Source: Stenotrophomonas ginsengisoli (GTDB taxonomy: Bacteria > Pseudomonadota > Gammaproteobacteria > Xanthomonadales > Xanthomonadaceae). Taken from it: a stretch of 64,000 bases of DNA. The number at the start of each line of letters is the position of its first letter. Position 1 is the stretch's first letter. Location: assembly GCF_001431485.1 (NCBI RefSeq), contig NZ_LDJM01000045.1, positions 21,122 to 85,121 on the forward strand, given 5' to 3'. Below, in pieces: positions 29,182 through 38,730 of the stretch. Below the pieces are notes generated by a model that was not told the origin of the DNA, did no database searches, and saw nothing but the letters and a program-made list of their open reading frames with translations. Made by a program: the position numbers and the translations under genes.

Positions 29182-31033
29182 TCAGCCGACGCCGTCAGGC
29201 CGTTGCTGCACCTGCCCCGCTTCGCTGTCCAGACGCTGGGCATCGCGCCGCGGCCGGGTGAAGGGCACCGGCTGCGGCTGGCCGGCGTTGCCATAGAGCA
29301 GATCACTGTCGGCCATGGGATCGGCCAGGGCGACCTCCAGTGCCAGGCGCTGCCCATCCAGCTCGCGCACCCGGGCAATCACCTGTTCGGCCTGCTCGGC
29401 ATCATCGCCCAGCGCCTGCAGGGCCTGCGCGCCCATGCGCAAGGCCGATTCGAAAGTCTCGCGCACCGGCGCATCGACGCCGGCAGCGACCAGGCGGCAG
29501 GCATGGCCACGGTCCCAGGCCCGCACCACCACCGGCACCAGCGGCGCCAGGACCCGGACCTGGGCCAGGACCCGGTCCGCCTGCTCGGCACCCTGCACGC
29601 AGATCACCACCAGCCCGACCTGGTCGATGCCACAGGCGCGCAGCACATCCAGCCGGGTGCCATCGCCGTAATAGATGCGCAGGCCGAAGCGCTGCGCGGC
29701 ACGGATCATGTCCGGGTCGGCATCGATGATGGTGACCTCGGTGCCCCGCGCCAGCAGGGCCTGGCTGACCACCTGGCCGACCCGGCCGAAACCGATCACC
29801 AGGGCCTGGCCGGCCTGTTCCTGTGGCCGCTCCAGATCGGCATCGTCCAACGGCTGCCGACGCGCGCGCAGGCGACCATGGACCAGCACCGCCAGCGGTG
29901 TCAGGGCCATCGACAGCACCACCACCGCGGTCAACTGGGCATGCACCCGGGTCGCGATCAAGCCGGTGCCGGCAGCGGCGGCGTACAGCACGAAGGCAAA
30001 TTCGCCGCCCTGGGCCATCAGCACCGCACGTTCGGTGGCCACGCCCCCGCTGCTGCCGCACAGCCGCGCCACCAACCATACGCAGGCAGCCTTGGCCAGC
30101 ATCAGGGCCAGGACCAGGGCGCCGATCCAGCGCCATTGCTCGGCCACTACGGCCAGATCCAGGGCCATGCCGACACCGAGGAAGAACAGGCCCAGCAACA
30201 ACCCACGGAACGGCTCGATCTCCGCCTCCAGCTGATGCCGGAAGGCCGATTCACTGAGCAGCACACCGGCCACGAAAGCGCCCATCGCCATCGACAGCCC
30301 GCCCCACTGCATCAACAGGGCCGCGCCCAGCACCACCAGCAAGGCGGCGGCGGTCATCACCTCGCGCGCGCCGGCCCGGGCCAGCAGCACAAACAACGGG
30401 TCCAGCAACCAGCGCCCGGCGGCCAGCAACAGCAGCAAGGCCAGCAGCCCCAGGCCCAGCGACTGCCACAGGCCGCCACCGTCGGCATGCGCGCCAGCCG
30501 GCGCCATCCACGCGGCCAGGGCCAGCAACGGCACGATCAACAGGTCCTCGAACAGCAGGATGGAGACGATCTGCTGCCCCGGACGGGTAGACAGCTGGCC
30601 ACGTTCGGCCAGCAGCTGCATCACCACCGCGGTGGAGGTCAGCACGAAACCGGAGGCGGCAATGAAGGCCACCGGCCAGGCCAGGCCAGGCCAGGCCGGC
30701 AGCGTGGCAGATCGCCGTGAGCAATGCCGTGCAGCCCAGGATCTGCGCGCTGCCCAGGCCGAAGATCTGCCGTCGCAATGACCACAGGTGGCTGGGCCGC
30801 ATCTCCAGGCCGATCAGGAACAGGAACAGCACCACCCCCAGCTCGGCCAGGTGCAGGATGGCCTGCGGATCACTGAACCAGCCCAGGCCAAGCGGCCCGA
30901 CCAGGACCCCGGCGGCGAAATAGCCCAGTACCGAACCCAGGCCCAGACGCCGGAACAAGGGCACCGCGGCCACCGCCACACCGAGCAAGGCCACCACCGG
31001 CAACAGCTGCCCCGTTTCCTGTCCTGCAGCCAT
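29182..31033 (-). pseudogene. KefB/KefC-type CPA2 cation:proton antiporter, frameshifted
   Basis: The gene reads as a monovalent cation:proton antiporter of the CPA2 family, but in two frames. The first part (MAAGQETGQLLPVVALLG, to about 115 codons) carries the first transmembrane segments and a LFLFLIGLEM motif. The second part continues from VAFIAASGFVLTSTAVVMQL, with the rest of the transporter and a TrkA-N/RCK domain (ALVIGFGRVGQVVSQALL). The break lies in four TGGCC units (minus strand). A change of minus two or plus one unit would restore one frame, joining as HAAGLAWPVAFIAAS. It is a slipped-strand mutant, a phase-variable gene or a sequencing error. Without repair the product would be a short non-functional N-terminal fragment. 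Confidence 0.85.
30674..30697. repeat. 5-bp tandem repeat GGCCA at the antiporter frameshift
   Basis: Four copies of GGCCA are followed by a partial GGCC. The unit length is not a multiple of three, so each change in copy number shifts the antiporter reading frame. Confidence 0.95.
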
Positions 31034-31141
31034 GGCCCACACCGTCAGCAAAGAAGATGCCGACTCTAGCAATGCCGGCCCTGCCCGTGCGTGCATGGCA
31101 GTGCCCGAGGCCGGGTAGCCACTGGCAAGGCGGCAGATACG

Positions 31142-31169
31142 ACAACGGCGCGGATGCCCGCGCCGTTGT
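31142..31169. terminator. Stem-loop after der
   Basis: ACAACGGCGCGG and CCGCGCCGTTGT form a perfect 12-bp stem with loop ATGC, 27 bp after the der stop codon. T runs on either side are weak. Confidence 0.7.
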
Positions 31170-31196
31170 TGTTTGCCTGCCCGCAGGGCCGGGTTG

Positions 31197-32594
31197 TTAC
31201 TTGCCCTTGACGTGCTTCATCAGGCGGCGCTTGCGCGCGATCTGGCGATCGGTCAGCGGGTTCTTCTTGCCCTCGTACGGGTTGGCACCCTCACGGAACA
31301 GGAAGCTCACCGGGGTACCGACCAGCTTGAAGCGCTTGCGGAAGAAGTTTTCCAGATAGCGCTTGTACGAATCGGGCAGCTCCTTCAGGCGGGTGCCATG
31401 GACGATGAAGGTCGGCGGGTTGGAACCGCCCGGATGCACGTAACGCAGCTTGGACACATGCCCGCGCACCGACGGCGGCGGATTGCTTTCCACCGCCACT
31501 TCCAGCGCCTTGTTGACCTCGGCGGTGGAAAACTCCTTGGTCGCCGAAGCATGGGCACGGTGGATGGCAGCAAACAGCTCGCGCATGCCGGTACCGTGCA
31601 CCGCAGAAATACGCACGGCTTCGGCCCAGGGCACGAACGGGAACTTCAGCGACAGCAGGGTTTCGGCCTGCTCACGCTCGTAGTCACTGCGCCCGTCCCA
31701 CTTGTTCAGGGCAATCACCAGCGCCTTGCCCGCATCAAGCACGGCACCGAGCACGGTGGCGTCCTGATCGGTCACGCCTTCAGAGGCGTCCAGCATCAGC
31801 ACCGCGACCTGGGTCTGCTCGATGGACTGCATGGTCTTGAAGACGGAGAACTTCTCCACCGCCTCGTCCACGCGCGAACGACGGCGCAGGCCGGCCGTAT
31901 CGATCAGGCGGTACTTGCGATCGTCACGCTCCAGATCCACCGCGATCGAGTCACGGGTGGTCCCCGGCACGTCGGAAGCGATCATCCGCTCCTCGCCCAG
32001 CAGACGGTTGACCAGGGTCGACTTGCCCACATTGGGGCGGCCGACGAAGGCGATACGGATACGCTCCGGATCATCGTCCAGGGTTTCGGTGGTGCCTTCT
32101 TCGGGCAGGCGCTCCAGCACCTCCTCGACCAGGTCATCCAGGCCCTGACGGTGGGCCGCGGAAACGGCCAGCATCTCGCCGAAACCGTAGTGGGCAAAAT
32201 CCGCACGCATGCCGTTGGCTTCCACGCCATCGGCCTTGTTGATCAACAACATGGTCGGGCGGGAGAGCTTGCGCAGCCACGCAAGGATTTCATCGTCCAG
32301 CGCCGACGGGCCTTCACGACCATCGACGACAAACAGGATCAGGTCGGCTTCGGCAGCCGCAGCGCGGGATTGGCGCGCAGTCGCGCCAGCCAATCCCTCT
32401 TCTTCGCCGGCAATACCGCCGGTATCCACGATCAGGAACGGATTGTCGGCATCAAGCCGGCAAGTGCCGTAATTGCGGTCACGCGTGACGCCCGGTTCGT
32501 CATGAACCAGGGCGTCGCGGGTACGCGTGAGCGCATTGAACAGTGTGGACTTGCCGACATTCGGCCGTCCGACCAGGGCGACCAGAGGCAACAT
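31197..32594 (-). CDS. der: Ribosome-associated GTPase Der (EngA)
   Basis: Der is an essential double GTPase for 50S ribosome assembly. Both G domains show P-loops: [12 protein letters not shown] near residue 9 and [12 protein letters not shown] near 185. G3 motifs [12 protein letters not shown] and [11 protein letters not shown] and G4 motifs NKADG and NKWDG are also present. The C-terminal KH-like domain ends in basic residues. The 465 residues are typical. It lies 12 bp downstream of bamB, as in many gammaproteobacteria. Confidence 0.97.
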   Translation of the reverse strand: MLPLVALVGRPNVGKSTLFNALTRTRDALVHDEPGVTRDRNYGTCRLDADNPFLIVDTGGIAGEEEGLAGATARQSRAAAAEADLILFVVDGREGPSALDDEILAWLRKLSRPTMLLINKADGVEANGMRADFAHYGFGEMLAVSAAHRQGLDDLVEEVLERLPEEGTTETLDDDPERIRIAFVGRPNVGKSTLVNRLLGEERMIASDVPGTTRDSIAVDLERDDRKYRLIDTAGLRRRSRVDEAVEKFSVFKTMQSIEQTQVAVLMLDASEGVTDQDATVLGAVLDAGKALVIALNKWDGRSDYEREQAETLLSLKFPFVPWAEAVRISAVHGTGMRELFAAIHRAHASATKEFSTAEVNKALEVAVESNPPPSVRGHVSKLRYVHPGGSNPPTFIVHGTRLKELPDSYKRYLENFFRKRFKLVGTPVSFLFREGANPYEGKKNPLTDRQIARKRRLMKHVKGK

Positions 32595-32606
32595 CCCTTA
32601 ACTCCT

Positions 32607-33800
32607 TTATTGGCGCAGCCCGTAGGCGGCCAGCTTTCCGTCAACGTCCTGCACCAGCAGGACTCCATTGGCTACCCGTGGTGCCGCCAGCAGGCGCTCA
32701 CCACTGTGCTTGATGCGCCCGGCGAATTCGCCATCAGACAGACGCATCAGATGCAGATAACCTTCCAAATCACCAACCACGGCGTAGTCGCCGAGTACGG
32801 CCGTACCGGTCAGCTCACGGCGCGCCAGCGCCGGCTGCGACCACAGGGCGGCGCCACTGTACTTGTCCAGCGACCAGACCGTCCCCTTGCCATCGGACAA
32901 CACTACCGCACCGGAGGTCACTGCCAGCTGACCGGCTCCACCGTGGTCACGCACCCACATCGGGCGGCCGCTGGGGCCGTCGATGGCCAGGGTCTGGTCC
33001 TTGTAGCTGGACACGAACACCACATTGCCATCGATCACCGGGGCGGCGTCGACATCGGCCATGCGCTCCAGGTCGGTACGGCCTTCGATCGGGCCGACCA
33101 TCTGCTCCCATACCGGCGAGCCGTCATTCATGGCCAGGGCCGCCAAGGTGCCGTCATCGTTGCCGACGAAGGCCACACCCGGGCCAGCCAGCACCGGCGC
33201 GTTGCCACGCACGGTCAGGGCCGGCAGTTCCTGGGAATTGAACCAGCGCTGGGTACCGTTGCTGGCCTCGAAGGCGGTCACCCGGCCGTCGTTGCCACGC
33301 ACGAACACCAGGCCATTGGCGATGGTCGGGGCGGCAATCACTTCCGAACGCACCTTGGCGCGCCACTGCTCGTTGCCGCCAGCGGCATCCAGCGCGATCA
33401 CATCACCATTGAGGGTGCCGATCACCACCAGGCCACCACCGGCGCCCGGGCCACCGGACAGGCGCAGCTCCGGCTTGCCCTTTTCCTTTTCCGGCTTCCA
33501 GTGCCACAGGCTCTTGCCGGTGTTCAGGTCCAGCGCATGTACGCCGCCCTCCAGCGCAGCGGCGTACACCACACCATCGGCCACCGCCGGTGCCTGGGCA
33601 ATACCGATACGGCCCTCGCCCTTGCCGACATTGGCCGACCACAGGCGACGCAGTTCCACGCTGGCGTCAAACTTGACCAGTTCGGCCGGCTCCAGTGCCT
33701 TCTTGGCCTTGGCCTTGTCCGAGGTGAACCAGTCCTTCATGCTGGCGCAGCCGGTCAGGCTCAGGCCCACCAGGGCCACTACCGCGAGTCGCTTGTACAT
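32607..33800 (-). CDS. bamB: Outer membrane protein assembly factor BamB
   Basis: BamB is an outer-membrane lipoprotein with a beta-propeller fold that helps BamA insert beta-barrel proteins. The signal peptide MYKRLAVVALVGLSLTGC gives lipid Cys18. PQQ-like blades recur (DGVVYAAALEGGVHALDLNTG, LVVIGTLNGDVIALDA, VAFVGNDDGTLAALAM, LLVQDVDGKLAAY). The start at MYKRL is preferred over an ATG five codons earlier because GGCAGG lies just ahead of it and it gives a clean signal peptide. It follows yfgM and precedes der. Confidence 0.95.
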   Translation of the reverse strand: MYKRLAVVALVGLSLTGCASMKDWFTSDKAKAKKALEPAELVKFDASVELRRLWSANVGKGEGRIGIAQAPAVADGVVYAAALEGGVHALDLNTGKSLWHWKPEKEKGKPELRLSGGPGAGGGLVVIGTLNGDVIALDAAGGNEQWRAKVRSEVIAAPTIANGLVFVRGNDGRVTAFEASNGTQRWFNSQELPALTVRGNAPVLAGPGVAFVGNDDGTLAALAMNDGSPVWEQMVGPIEGRTDLERMADVDAAPVIDGNVVFVSSYKDQTLAIDGPSGRPMWVRDHGGAGQLAVTSGAVVLSDGKGTVWSLDKYSGAALWSQPALARRELTGTAVLGDYAVVGDLEGYLHLMRLSDGEFAGRIKHSGERLLAAPRVANGVLLVQDVDGKLAAYGLRQ

Positions 33801-33814
33801 GTACACCTGCCTCA

Positions 33815-34456
33815 TTACGCAGTGGCGTCATCGTTTGCCGGCACTTCACCGCCGACATCGCTCAATTTGGTTTCCAGCAACCCGCGCTGCGGGGCATCGT
33901 CCTTCAGGCCTTCCAAGGCGCGGGCATAGACCTCACGCGCCTTGTCGGCATCGCCGCCGGCCACGTGGGCATCGCCGATGATTTCCAGACTGGTCGCATC
34001 GGTTGCGGCAGCCAAGGTGGTGATCGCCTCGGCCGGCTTGCCCGATTCGATCAGCAAGCGCGCAATGCGCTGGTCGACCAGGGACTTGAATTCACCTTCG
34101 GCCTTGAGCTCGCGCAGTACGCCAATGGCCTCCTCGACCTTGCCGGCATCCACCTGCGCCTTGACCAGCGCCAGCGCGGCCAGATCGACATAGATGCCAT
34201 TGCTTTCGCTTTCCAGCGCCTTGACCTGACGGGCGGCCTCGTCCAGATCGCTGGAGGCCAGCTGATCCACCACGGCCTGATAACGGGCATTGTCGGCAGC
34301 CGAGCTGTTCAGCCGCGAGGACTGCCAGTTCTGCCAGCCCCAGATGGCCGCAATACCCAGAGCCACGCCACCGAGAATGCTCAAGCCATTGCGGCGCAAC
34401 CAGTCCTGTACCCGCTGCCCTTGTTCGTGCTCGTCAAGAAGATCGTCGATCGCCAT
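33815..34456 (-). CDS. yfgM: YfgM-type TPR protein, SecYEG-associated periplasmic chaperone
   Basis: The protein of 213 residues has a short cytoplasmic start (MAIDDLLDEHEQGQRVQDWL), one transmembrane segment (GLSILGGVALGIAAIWGW) and a periplasmic TPR-like region rich in Ala and Glu. YfgM is known as an ancillary subunit at the SecYEG translocon that links to periplasmic chaperones. It sits directly upstream of bamB, as in E. coli. The ATG is preceded by GAGAG and is preferred over a GTG four codons earlier. Confidence 0.9.
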   Translation of the reverse strand: MAIDDLLDEHEQGQRVQDWLRRNGLSILGGVALGIAAIWGWQNWQSSRLNSSAADNARYQAVVDQLASSDLDEAARQVKALESESNGIYVDLAALALVKAQVDAGKVEEAIGVLRELKAEGEFKSLVDQRIARLLIESGKPAEAITTLAAATDATSLEIIGDAHVAGGDADKAREVYARALEGLKDDAPQRGLLETKLSDVGGEVPANDDATA

Positions 34457-34513
34457 GCGTACTCTCACCCGCCGCGTGGGCTGGGCCTATGTGGAAAAAC
34501 AGCCTCGCCACCA

Positions 34514-35398
34514 TCAGTTGGACAGCGGAGACACCGAACCGTCAGAGGATACCGTAAAGCGGGCCACGTTGGACCGCCCCATTGTTGCCAGATCAATCGC
34601 ACGGCCATCGATGCTGGCCTGCACCTGGGTGGAATTGCCCAGCAATACCCGGCCGATGGTCGTGGCCGGATAACTGCGCTGCTGGCCGGCCTGGACCAAT
34701 GATTTCTCCACTACCTGGCCTTGCGGCCCGGCAATTTCAATCCAGCTGTCGCCGGCAAACACGAGCAGCAATTGCGCACCACCGGCCACCGCTGCGGCCG
34801 TGGCTGCCGGTTCGCCAGCCGGCGACGGCGCCGGACTGGCCACTACCGGAGAGGGCGCAGCGGTCACTGCACCTTCGGCGCCGGTCGACGCAGCCGGAAC
34901 CGCATCCGCCACCGGCACTGGCAAGGCCAGACGCGCATCGTCCACGGCCACTTCAGCCGGCAGGGTATCCAGCGAGGTGACTTCGGCCTGTGGCTGCAAC
35001 CAGGCGCGCAGCAGCATTGCGCCCGGCACCACCAGCACTGCGGCCAGGGCCACATAAGCCAGCTTGCGCCCCAACCCACCGGCGTAACGACGCATGCCCG
35101 GCCCGGGCCCATGACTGACCAGGGCCACCGGCGTCTGCTGCTCGGCCGGCACCTGGGTCATCAAGGGTGCCGGGTCCAGCTGCAGCAGGCGCGCATAGCT
35201 GCGCAGCTGCCCACGGATGAACACCGGCGCGCCCAGACGCTCCCAGTGACCTTGCTCCAGGGCTGCAACAACGTGCAGCGGCACCCGCAACTGGGTGGCG
35301 GCCTGATCCAACGACAATCCTGCTGCCTGGCGCGCCTTGCTCAACTGCTCCCCAGCAGCCTGCGCACCACTCCCCTCAACAACCGCTTCAGTGGTCAC
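34514..35398 (-). CDS. rodZ: Cytoskeleton protein RodZ
   Basis: RodZ links MreB to the cell-elongation machinery. A Cro-like HTH lies at residues about 15-80 (LSKARQAAGLSLDQAATQLR), then a transmembrane segment (LAYVALAAVLVVPGAMLL), an Ala/Pro/Val-rich linker, and a C-terminal periplasmic DUF4115 domain (LLLVFAGDSWIEIAGPQG). It is 294 residues. Its GTG start overlaps the pilW stop as GTGA. In many relatives ispG and hisS follow; here yfgM follows directly. Confidence 0.93.
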   Translation of the reverse strand: MTTEAVVEGSGAQAAGEQLSKARQAAGLSLDQAATQLRVPLHVVAALEQGHWERLGAPVFIRGQLRSYARLLQLDPAPLMTQVPAEQQTPVALVSHGPGPGMRRYAGGLGRKLAYVALAAVLVVPGAMLLRAWLQPQAEVTSLDTLPAEVAVDDARLALPVPVADAVPAASTGAEGAVTAAPSPVVASPAPSPAGEPAATAAAVAGGAQLLLVFAGDSWIEIAGPQGQVVEKSLVQAGQQRSYPATTIGRVLLGNSTQVQASIDGRAIDLATMGRSNVARFTVSSDGSVSPLSN

Positions 35399-36246
35399 TG
35401 TTGATCAACCCTTGCGTCAGCGTCCTGGCCGGCACCCTGTGCCTGGTCCAGACGCGATTTATAGTGCTCGGCAGCAGCCTTGTCGCCCAGCTGTTCTTCA
35501 ACCTTAATGGCCAGTTGTAACACGGAAGCCGTTGCCGGTGCAGCGCCCAGACGACGCTGGTAGAAAGCGCGCGCCGCCATCGGGTTGCCGCGCTGCAGCT
35601 GCAGGCTGGCCATCGATTCCAGCGCCCCGGGGTGCTCGGGATAGAACACCAGCGCCTTGCGCAACTCCTCCAGCGCCCGCTCCCACTGGCCACTGCGCTG
35701 GGCGCAGATGCCTGCATTGACATGCAGGTCAGCCGGCGCCGCATGCGCGTCCAGTGCAGCACGATCAAACAGCACCAGGGCCTCGGCCGCCTGTCCGTGC
35801 GAACACAGCCAGCCACCGTAATTGTTGAGCAGGTCGCCGCGGCGCGGAGACAAGGCCAGAGCGGCCTGGTATGTCTGCCCGGCCAGTTCATCGCGCCCCT
35901 GGGCTGCGTACACCGCCGCCAGCAAGGTCAGGCCATCGGGCTGGTCGCGATCAAAGGCCACTGCGCGCTTGGCCAGCCGCTCGGCTTCTTCCCACTGGCC
36001 ATTGGCATAGGCACGCGAGGCCTGCAGGAAACGCCGCGACCACTCGCGTTCATCGGCCAGCTGGCGGGCAAGCTGACGCTCGCTCAGGACGGGAGCATCG
36101 GCTTGTTGCCCGGCGGCCCCGGCCTGCGCCGATACAGCACACGCCGACACGACGGCCAGCAGCACTGCCGGCAGCCGCCATGAAACAGGCTCAGAGGCCG
36201 GCCGCAGCACCGCCGCCAGCTTCCAGCGAACGCTTGAATTCGGCAT
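35395..36246 (-). CDS. pilW: Type IV pilus biogenesis/stability protein PilW (PilF)
   Basis: The protein is an outer-membrane lipoprotein pilotin with TPR repeats that helps PilQ secretin assembly. A late signal peptide ends in LLAVVSAC with a lipid-type cysteine at about residue 36. TPRs include [39 protein letters not shown] and [20 protein letters not shown]. The start is uncertain: the ATG overlaps rlmN by 56 bases, and an internal GTG at 36210 would shorten the N-terminus. It lies between rlmN and rodZ, the standard position. Confidence 0.88.
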   Translation of the reverse strand: MPNSSVRWKLAAVLRPASEPVSWRLPAVLLAVVSACAVSAQAGAAGQQADAPVLSERQLARQLADEREWSRRFLQASRAYANGQWEEAERLAKRAVAFDRDQPDGLTLLAAVYAAQGRDELAGQTYQAALALSPRRGDLLNNYGGWLCSHGQAAEALVLFDRAALDAHAAPADLHVNAGICAQRSGQWERALEELRKALVFYPEHPGALESMASLQLQRGNPMAARAFYQRRLGAAPATASVLQLAIKVEEQLGDKAAAEHYKSRLDQAQGAGQDADARVDQQ

Positions 36247-37411
36247 TGCGCCGGGTACGGTCCATCACCTGGCCCTTGAGCTGGCCACAGGCCGCGTCAA
36301 TGTCATCGCCACGGGTACGACGGACCATGGTCAGCACGCCCGAATCCAGCAGGATCTTCTGGAACGCACGGATGGACTCTTCGGTCGGGCGCTCGTAGCG
36401 GGTACCCGGGAACGGATTGAACGGAATGATGTTGATCTTGCCCGAATCCTTGGCCTGCACCTGGTTGTCGAACTGGCGCATCAGGCGGGCCAGCTGGCGG
36501 GCATGCTCGGGCAGGTCGTTGACGCCCTTCATCAGGGTGTATTCGAAGGTCACCGAGTCGCGTTTCTTGTTGGCACGCAGGTAGCGCGCACAGGAAGCCA
36601 TCAACTCGACGATCGGGTATTTCTTGTTCAGCGGGACCAGGGTCTCGCGCAGTTCGTCATTGGGCGCATGCAGCGACACGGCCAGCGAGACATCGCTTTC
36701 CACCGACAGACGGTCGATCTGCGGCACCAGGCCGGAGGTGGACAGGGTCACACGCTTGTTGGCCAGGCCATAGCCCAGGTCGTCACGCATGATGCTCATC
36801 GCGCGGACGACGTTGTCGAAATTCATCAACGGCTCGCCCATGCCCATCATCACCACGTTGGTGAGGCGGCGCATCTGGTGCGGCACATTGCCCAGGTGGC
36901 GTGCCGCGACCCACACCTGGCCGATGATCTCGGCGGTGGACAGGTTGCGGTTGAAGCCCTGGGTGGCGGTGGAGCAGAAGGTGCAGTTCAAACCACAACC
37001 GACCTGCGAAGACACACACAGGGTGCCGCGGGTCTTGTCCGGGATGTACACCGTCTCGATGGCGTTCTTGCCATCGGTGCCCATGCTCAGCAACCACTTG
37101 TGGGTGCCGTCGGCCGAGGGCTTGTCAAACACGATGTTGGGGACGACGACCTCGGCATGCGCATGCAGCTTGGCGCGCAGCGGCTTGCCGAGGTCGGTCA
37201 TCTGGTCGAAATCGGTGACGTAGCGATGGTGGATCCACTTCATCACCTGATGGGCACGGAAGCGCTGTTTCTCGCCGAGCACCTCGTCGAAAAACTTCTC
37301 CAGGCCCGCGCGATCGAGGTCGAGCAGGTTCTGCTTCTTGATCACCGGTACGGCGGCGGCGGGAGCCGGCACCAGCACCGACGGAATCACGACCTCGTTC
37401 ACGTCAACCAC
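36191..37411 (-). CDS. rlmN: 23S rRNA (A2503-C2) / tRNA methyltransferase RlmN
   Basis: RlmN is a radical SAM enzyme that methylates A2503 of 23S rRNA and A37 of some tRNAs. The iron-sulfur motif [14 protein letters not shown] is present, with [14 protein letters not shown] and a C-terminal [17 protein letters not shown] holding the second catalytic cysteine. Its 406 residues include a short N-terminal extension ([17 protein letters not shown]). It follows ndk by ten bases and overlaps pilW. Confidence 0.96.
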   Translation of the reverse strand: MVDVNEVVIPSVLVPAPAAAVPVIKKQNLLDLDRAGLEKFFDEVLGEKQRFRAHQVMKWIHHRYVTDFDQMTDLGKPLRAKLHAHAEVVVPNIVFDKPSADGTHKWLLSMGTDGKNAIETVYIPDKTRGTLCVSSQVGCGLNCTFCSTATQGFNRNLSTAEIIGQVWVAARHLGNVPHQMRRLTNVVMMGMGEPLMNFDNVVRAMSIMRDDLGYGLANKRVTLSTSGLVPQIDRLSVESDVSLAVSLHAPNDELRETLVPLNKKYPIVELMASCARYLRANKKRDSVTFEYTLMKGVNDLPEHARQLARLMRQFDNQVQAKDSGKINIIPFNPFPGTRYERPTEESIRAFQKILLDSGVLTMVRRTRGDDIDAACGQLKGQVMDRTRRNAEFKRSLEAGGGAAAGL

Positions 37412-37421
37412 TCCTTATCGC

Positions 37422-37847
37422 TTAGCGCGAGACAACTTCGGTGCCGGCGAAGAAGTAAGCCACTTCGTTGGCAGCGTTCTCGACCGAATCCGAACCGTGG
37501 GCGGCATTGGCGTCGATGGATTCAGCGAAGTCGGCACGGATGGTGCCCGGAGCTGCTTCCTTCGGGTTGGTGGCGCCCAGCAGGTCGCGGTGGGCCAGGA
37601 CGGCGTTCTCGCCTTCCAGGGCCTGGATCATCACCGGGCCGGAGATCATGAACTCGACCAGGGCGTTGAAGAACGGACGCTCGCGGTGCACGGCGTAGAA
37701 GCCTTCGGCTTCGGCGCGCGACAGCTGCTTGTACTTGGCGGCCACGACCTTCAGGCCGGCCTTTTCGAAGCGGGCGTAGATTTCGCCGATCACGTTCTTG
37801 GCAACGGCATCGGGCTTGATGATGGACAGGGTGCGCTCGAGAGCCAT
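37422..37847 (-). CDS. ndk: Nucleoside diphosphate kinase
   Basis: Ndk balances nucleoside triphosphate pools through a phospho-histidine. The sequence begins [18 protein letters not shown] and carries the active-site region [12 protein letters not shown] with the catalytic His. The 141 residues are family standard. It is the first gene of the ndk-rlmN-pilW-rodZ-yfgM-bamB-der run. Its upstream gap of about 200 bp carries the divergent psrA-like promoter. Confidence 0.98.
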   Translation of the reverse strand: MALERTLSIIKPDAVAKNVIGEIYARFEKAGLKVVAAKYKQLSRAEAEGFYAVHRERPFFNALVEFMISGPVMIQALEGENAVLAHRDLLGATNPKEAAPGTIRADFAESIDANAAHGSDSVENAANEVAYFFAGTEVVSR

Positions 37848-38022
37848 GGGAATATCCTCAGGGGTAATGGGTCAAACGACCCGAAACGGGTAAACCCGCG
37901 TGTTTACGCGGACTTGAGATAAAAGGCAGTCGGCAATTCTAGCGCCCGCCGCCTGTTTTTGCACAGGCGCAGCTGAATGATGCTGCGACGCAACATGACG
38001 ACAACCCGGGTTCGGCCGTAGG

Positions 38023-38040
38023 ATCAAACAATCGTTTGAT
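38023..38040. promoter_or_regulatory. PsrA-type operator
   Basis: ATCAAAC and GTTTGAT are perfect inverted repeats around AATC. The core CAAAC-N4-GTTTG fits the known PsrA consensus of Pseudomonas (G/C AAAC N2-4 GTTT G/C). It lies 12 bp before the TetR gene start, consistent with autorepression. Confidence 0.75.
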
Positions 38041-38051
38041 TGATAGCCCTC

Positions 38052-38684
38052 ATGCCCAAGCCTGCCCAGTTCTCGACCAAGGACCGCATCCTCAGCGCTG
38101 CCGAGGAGCTGTTTGCCGTGCACGGCTTTGCCGGCACCTCGCTGCGCCAGGTCACCAGCGTGGCCGATGTGAACATCGCCGCGGTCAACTACCACTTCGG
38201 CTCCAAGGACAACCTGGTCAACGAAGTGTTCCGCCGGCGCATGGACGAGATGTCCAGTGCCCGTATGAGCCAGCTGCAGGCGGCCAGTGCCGAGCACCCC
38301 GGCGACCTGCGCGCGGTACTGGCGGCCTTTGTCGAGCCGGCCCTGGCCCTGGCCGGGCAGCAGCACGGCGGCGGCGCCTTCGTGCGCGTGATCGCCCGCG
38401 CCTACGCCGAAAAGAACGACAACCTGCGCAAGTTCCTGTCCGACCACTACGGCCATGTACTGCGTGAATTCGCCCGCGCCATTGCCGCCTGCCTGCCCGG
38501 TCTTTCCAAGGAGCAGCTGTACTGGCGCCTGGACCTTCTTGCCGGTGCGCTGACCTATGCCATGGCAGATTTCGGCTTGATCAAGCGCCCTGCAGATACT
38601 TCCGAAGCCGACCACCGCAGCCGCGCCGCGCGTGAACTGATCCAGTTCGCCGAGGCCGGCTTCCGCGCCGCCTCTGGCCAGTAA
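38052..38684 (+). CDS. PsrA-like TetR-family regulator of fatty acid metabolism
   Basis: The protein has 210 residues. The HTH is in RILSAAEELFAVHGFAGTSLRQVTSVADVNIAAVNYHFGSKDNLVNEVF, close in wording to Pseudomonas PsrA (shown here only as overlapping key motifs: TSLRQVT, NIAAVNYHFGSK). The C-terminal region contains RVIARAYAEKNDNLRKFLSD, again like PsrA. PsrA releases DNA when it binds long-chain fatty acids and represses beta-oxidation genes. The gene lies directly before the fad genes and carries a PsrA-type palindrome, so that role is probable. The ATG at 38052 is preferred over an upstream TTG. Confidence 0.85.
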   Translation: MPKPAQFSTKDRILSAAEELFAVHGFAGTSLRQVTSVADVNIAAVNYHFGSKDNLVNEVFRRRMDEMSSARMSQLQAASAEHPGDLRAVLAAFVEPALALAGQQHGGGAFVRVIARAYAEKNDNLRKFLSDHYGHVLREFARAIAACLPGLSKEQLYWRLDLLAGALTYAMADFGLIKRPADTSEADHRSRAARELIQFAEAGFRAASGQ

Positions 38685-38730
38685 TCCCTTTCCACCCGTA
38701 GTTGCAGACCAAACTCAAAGGTTTACCAAC

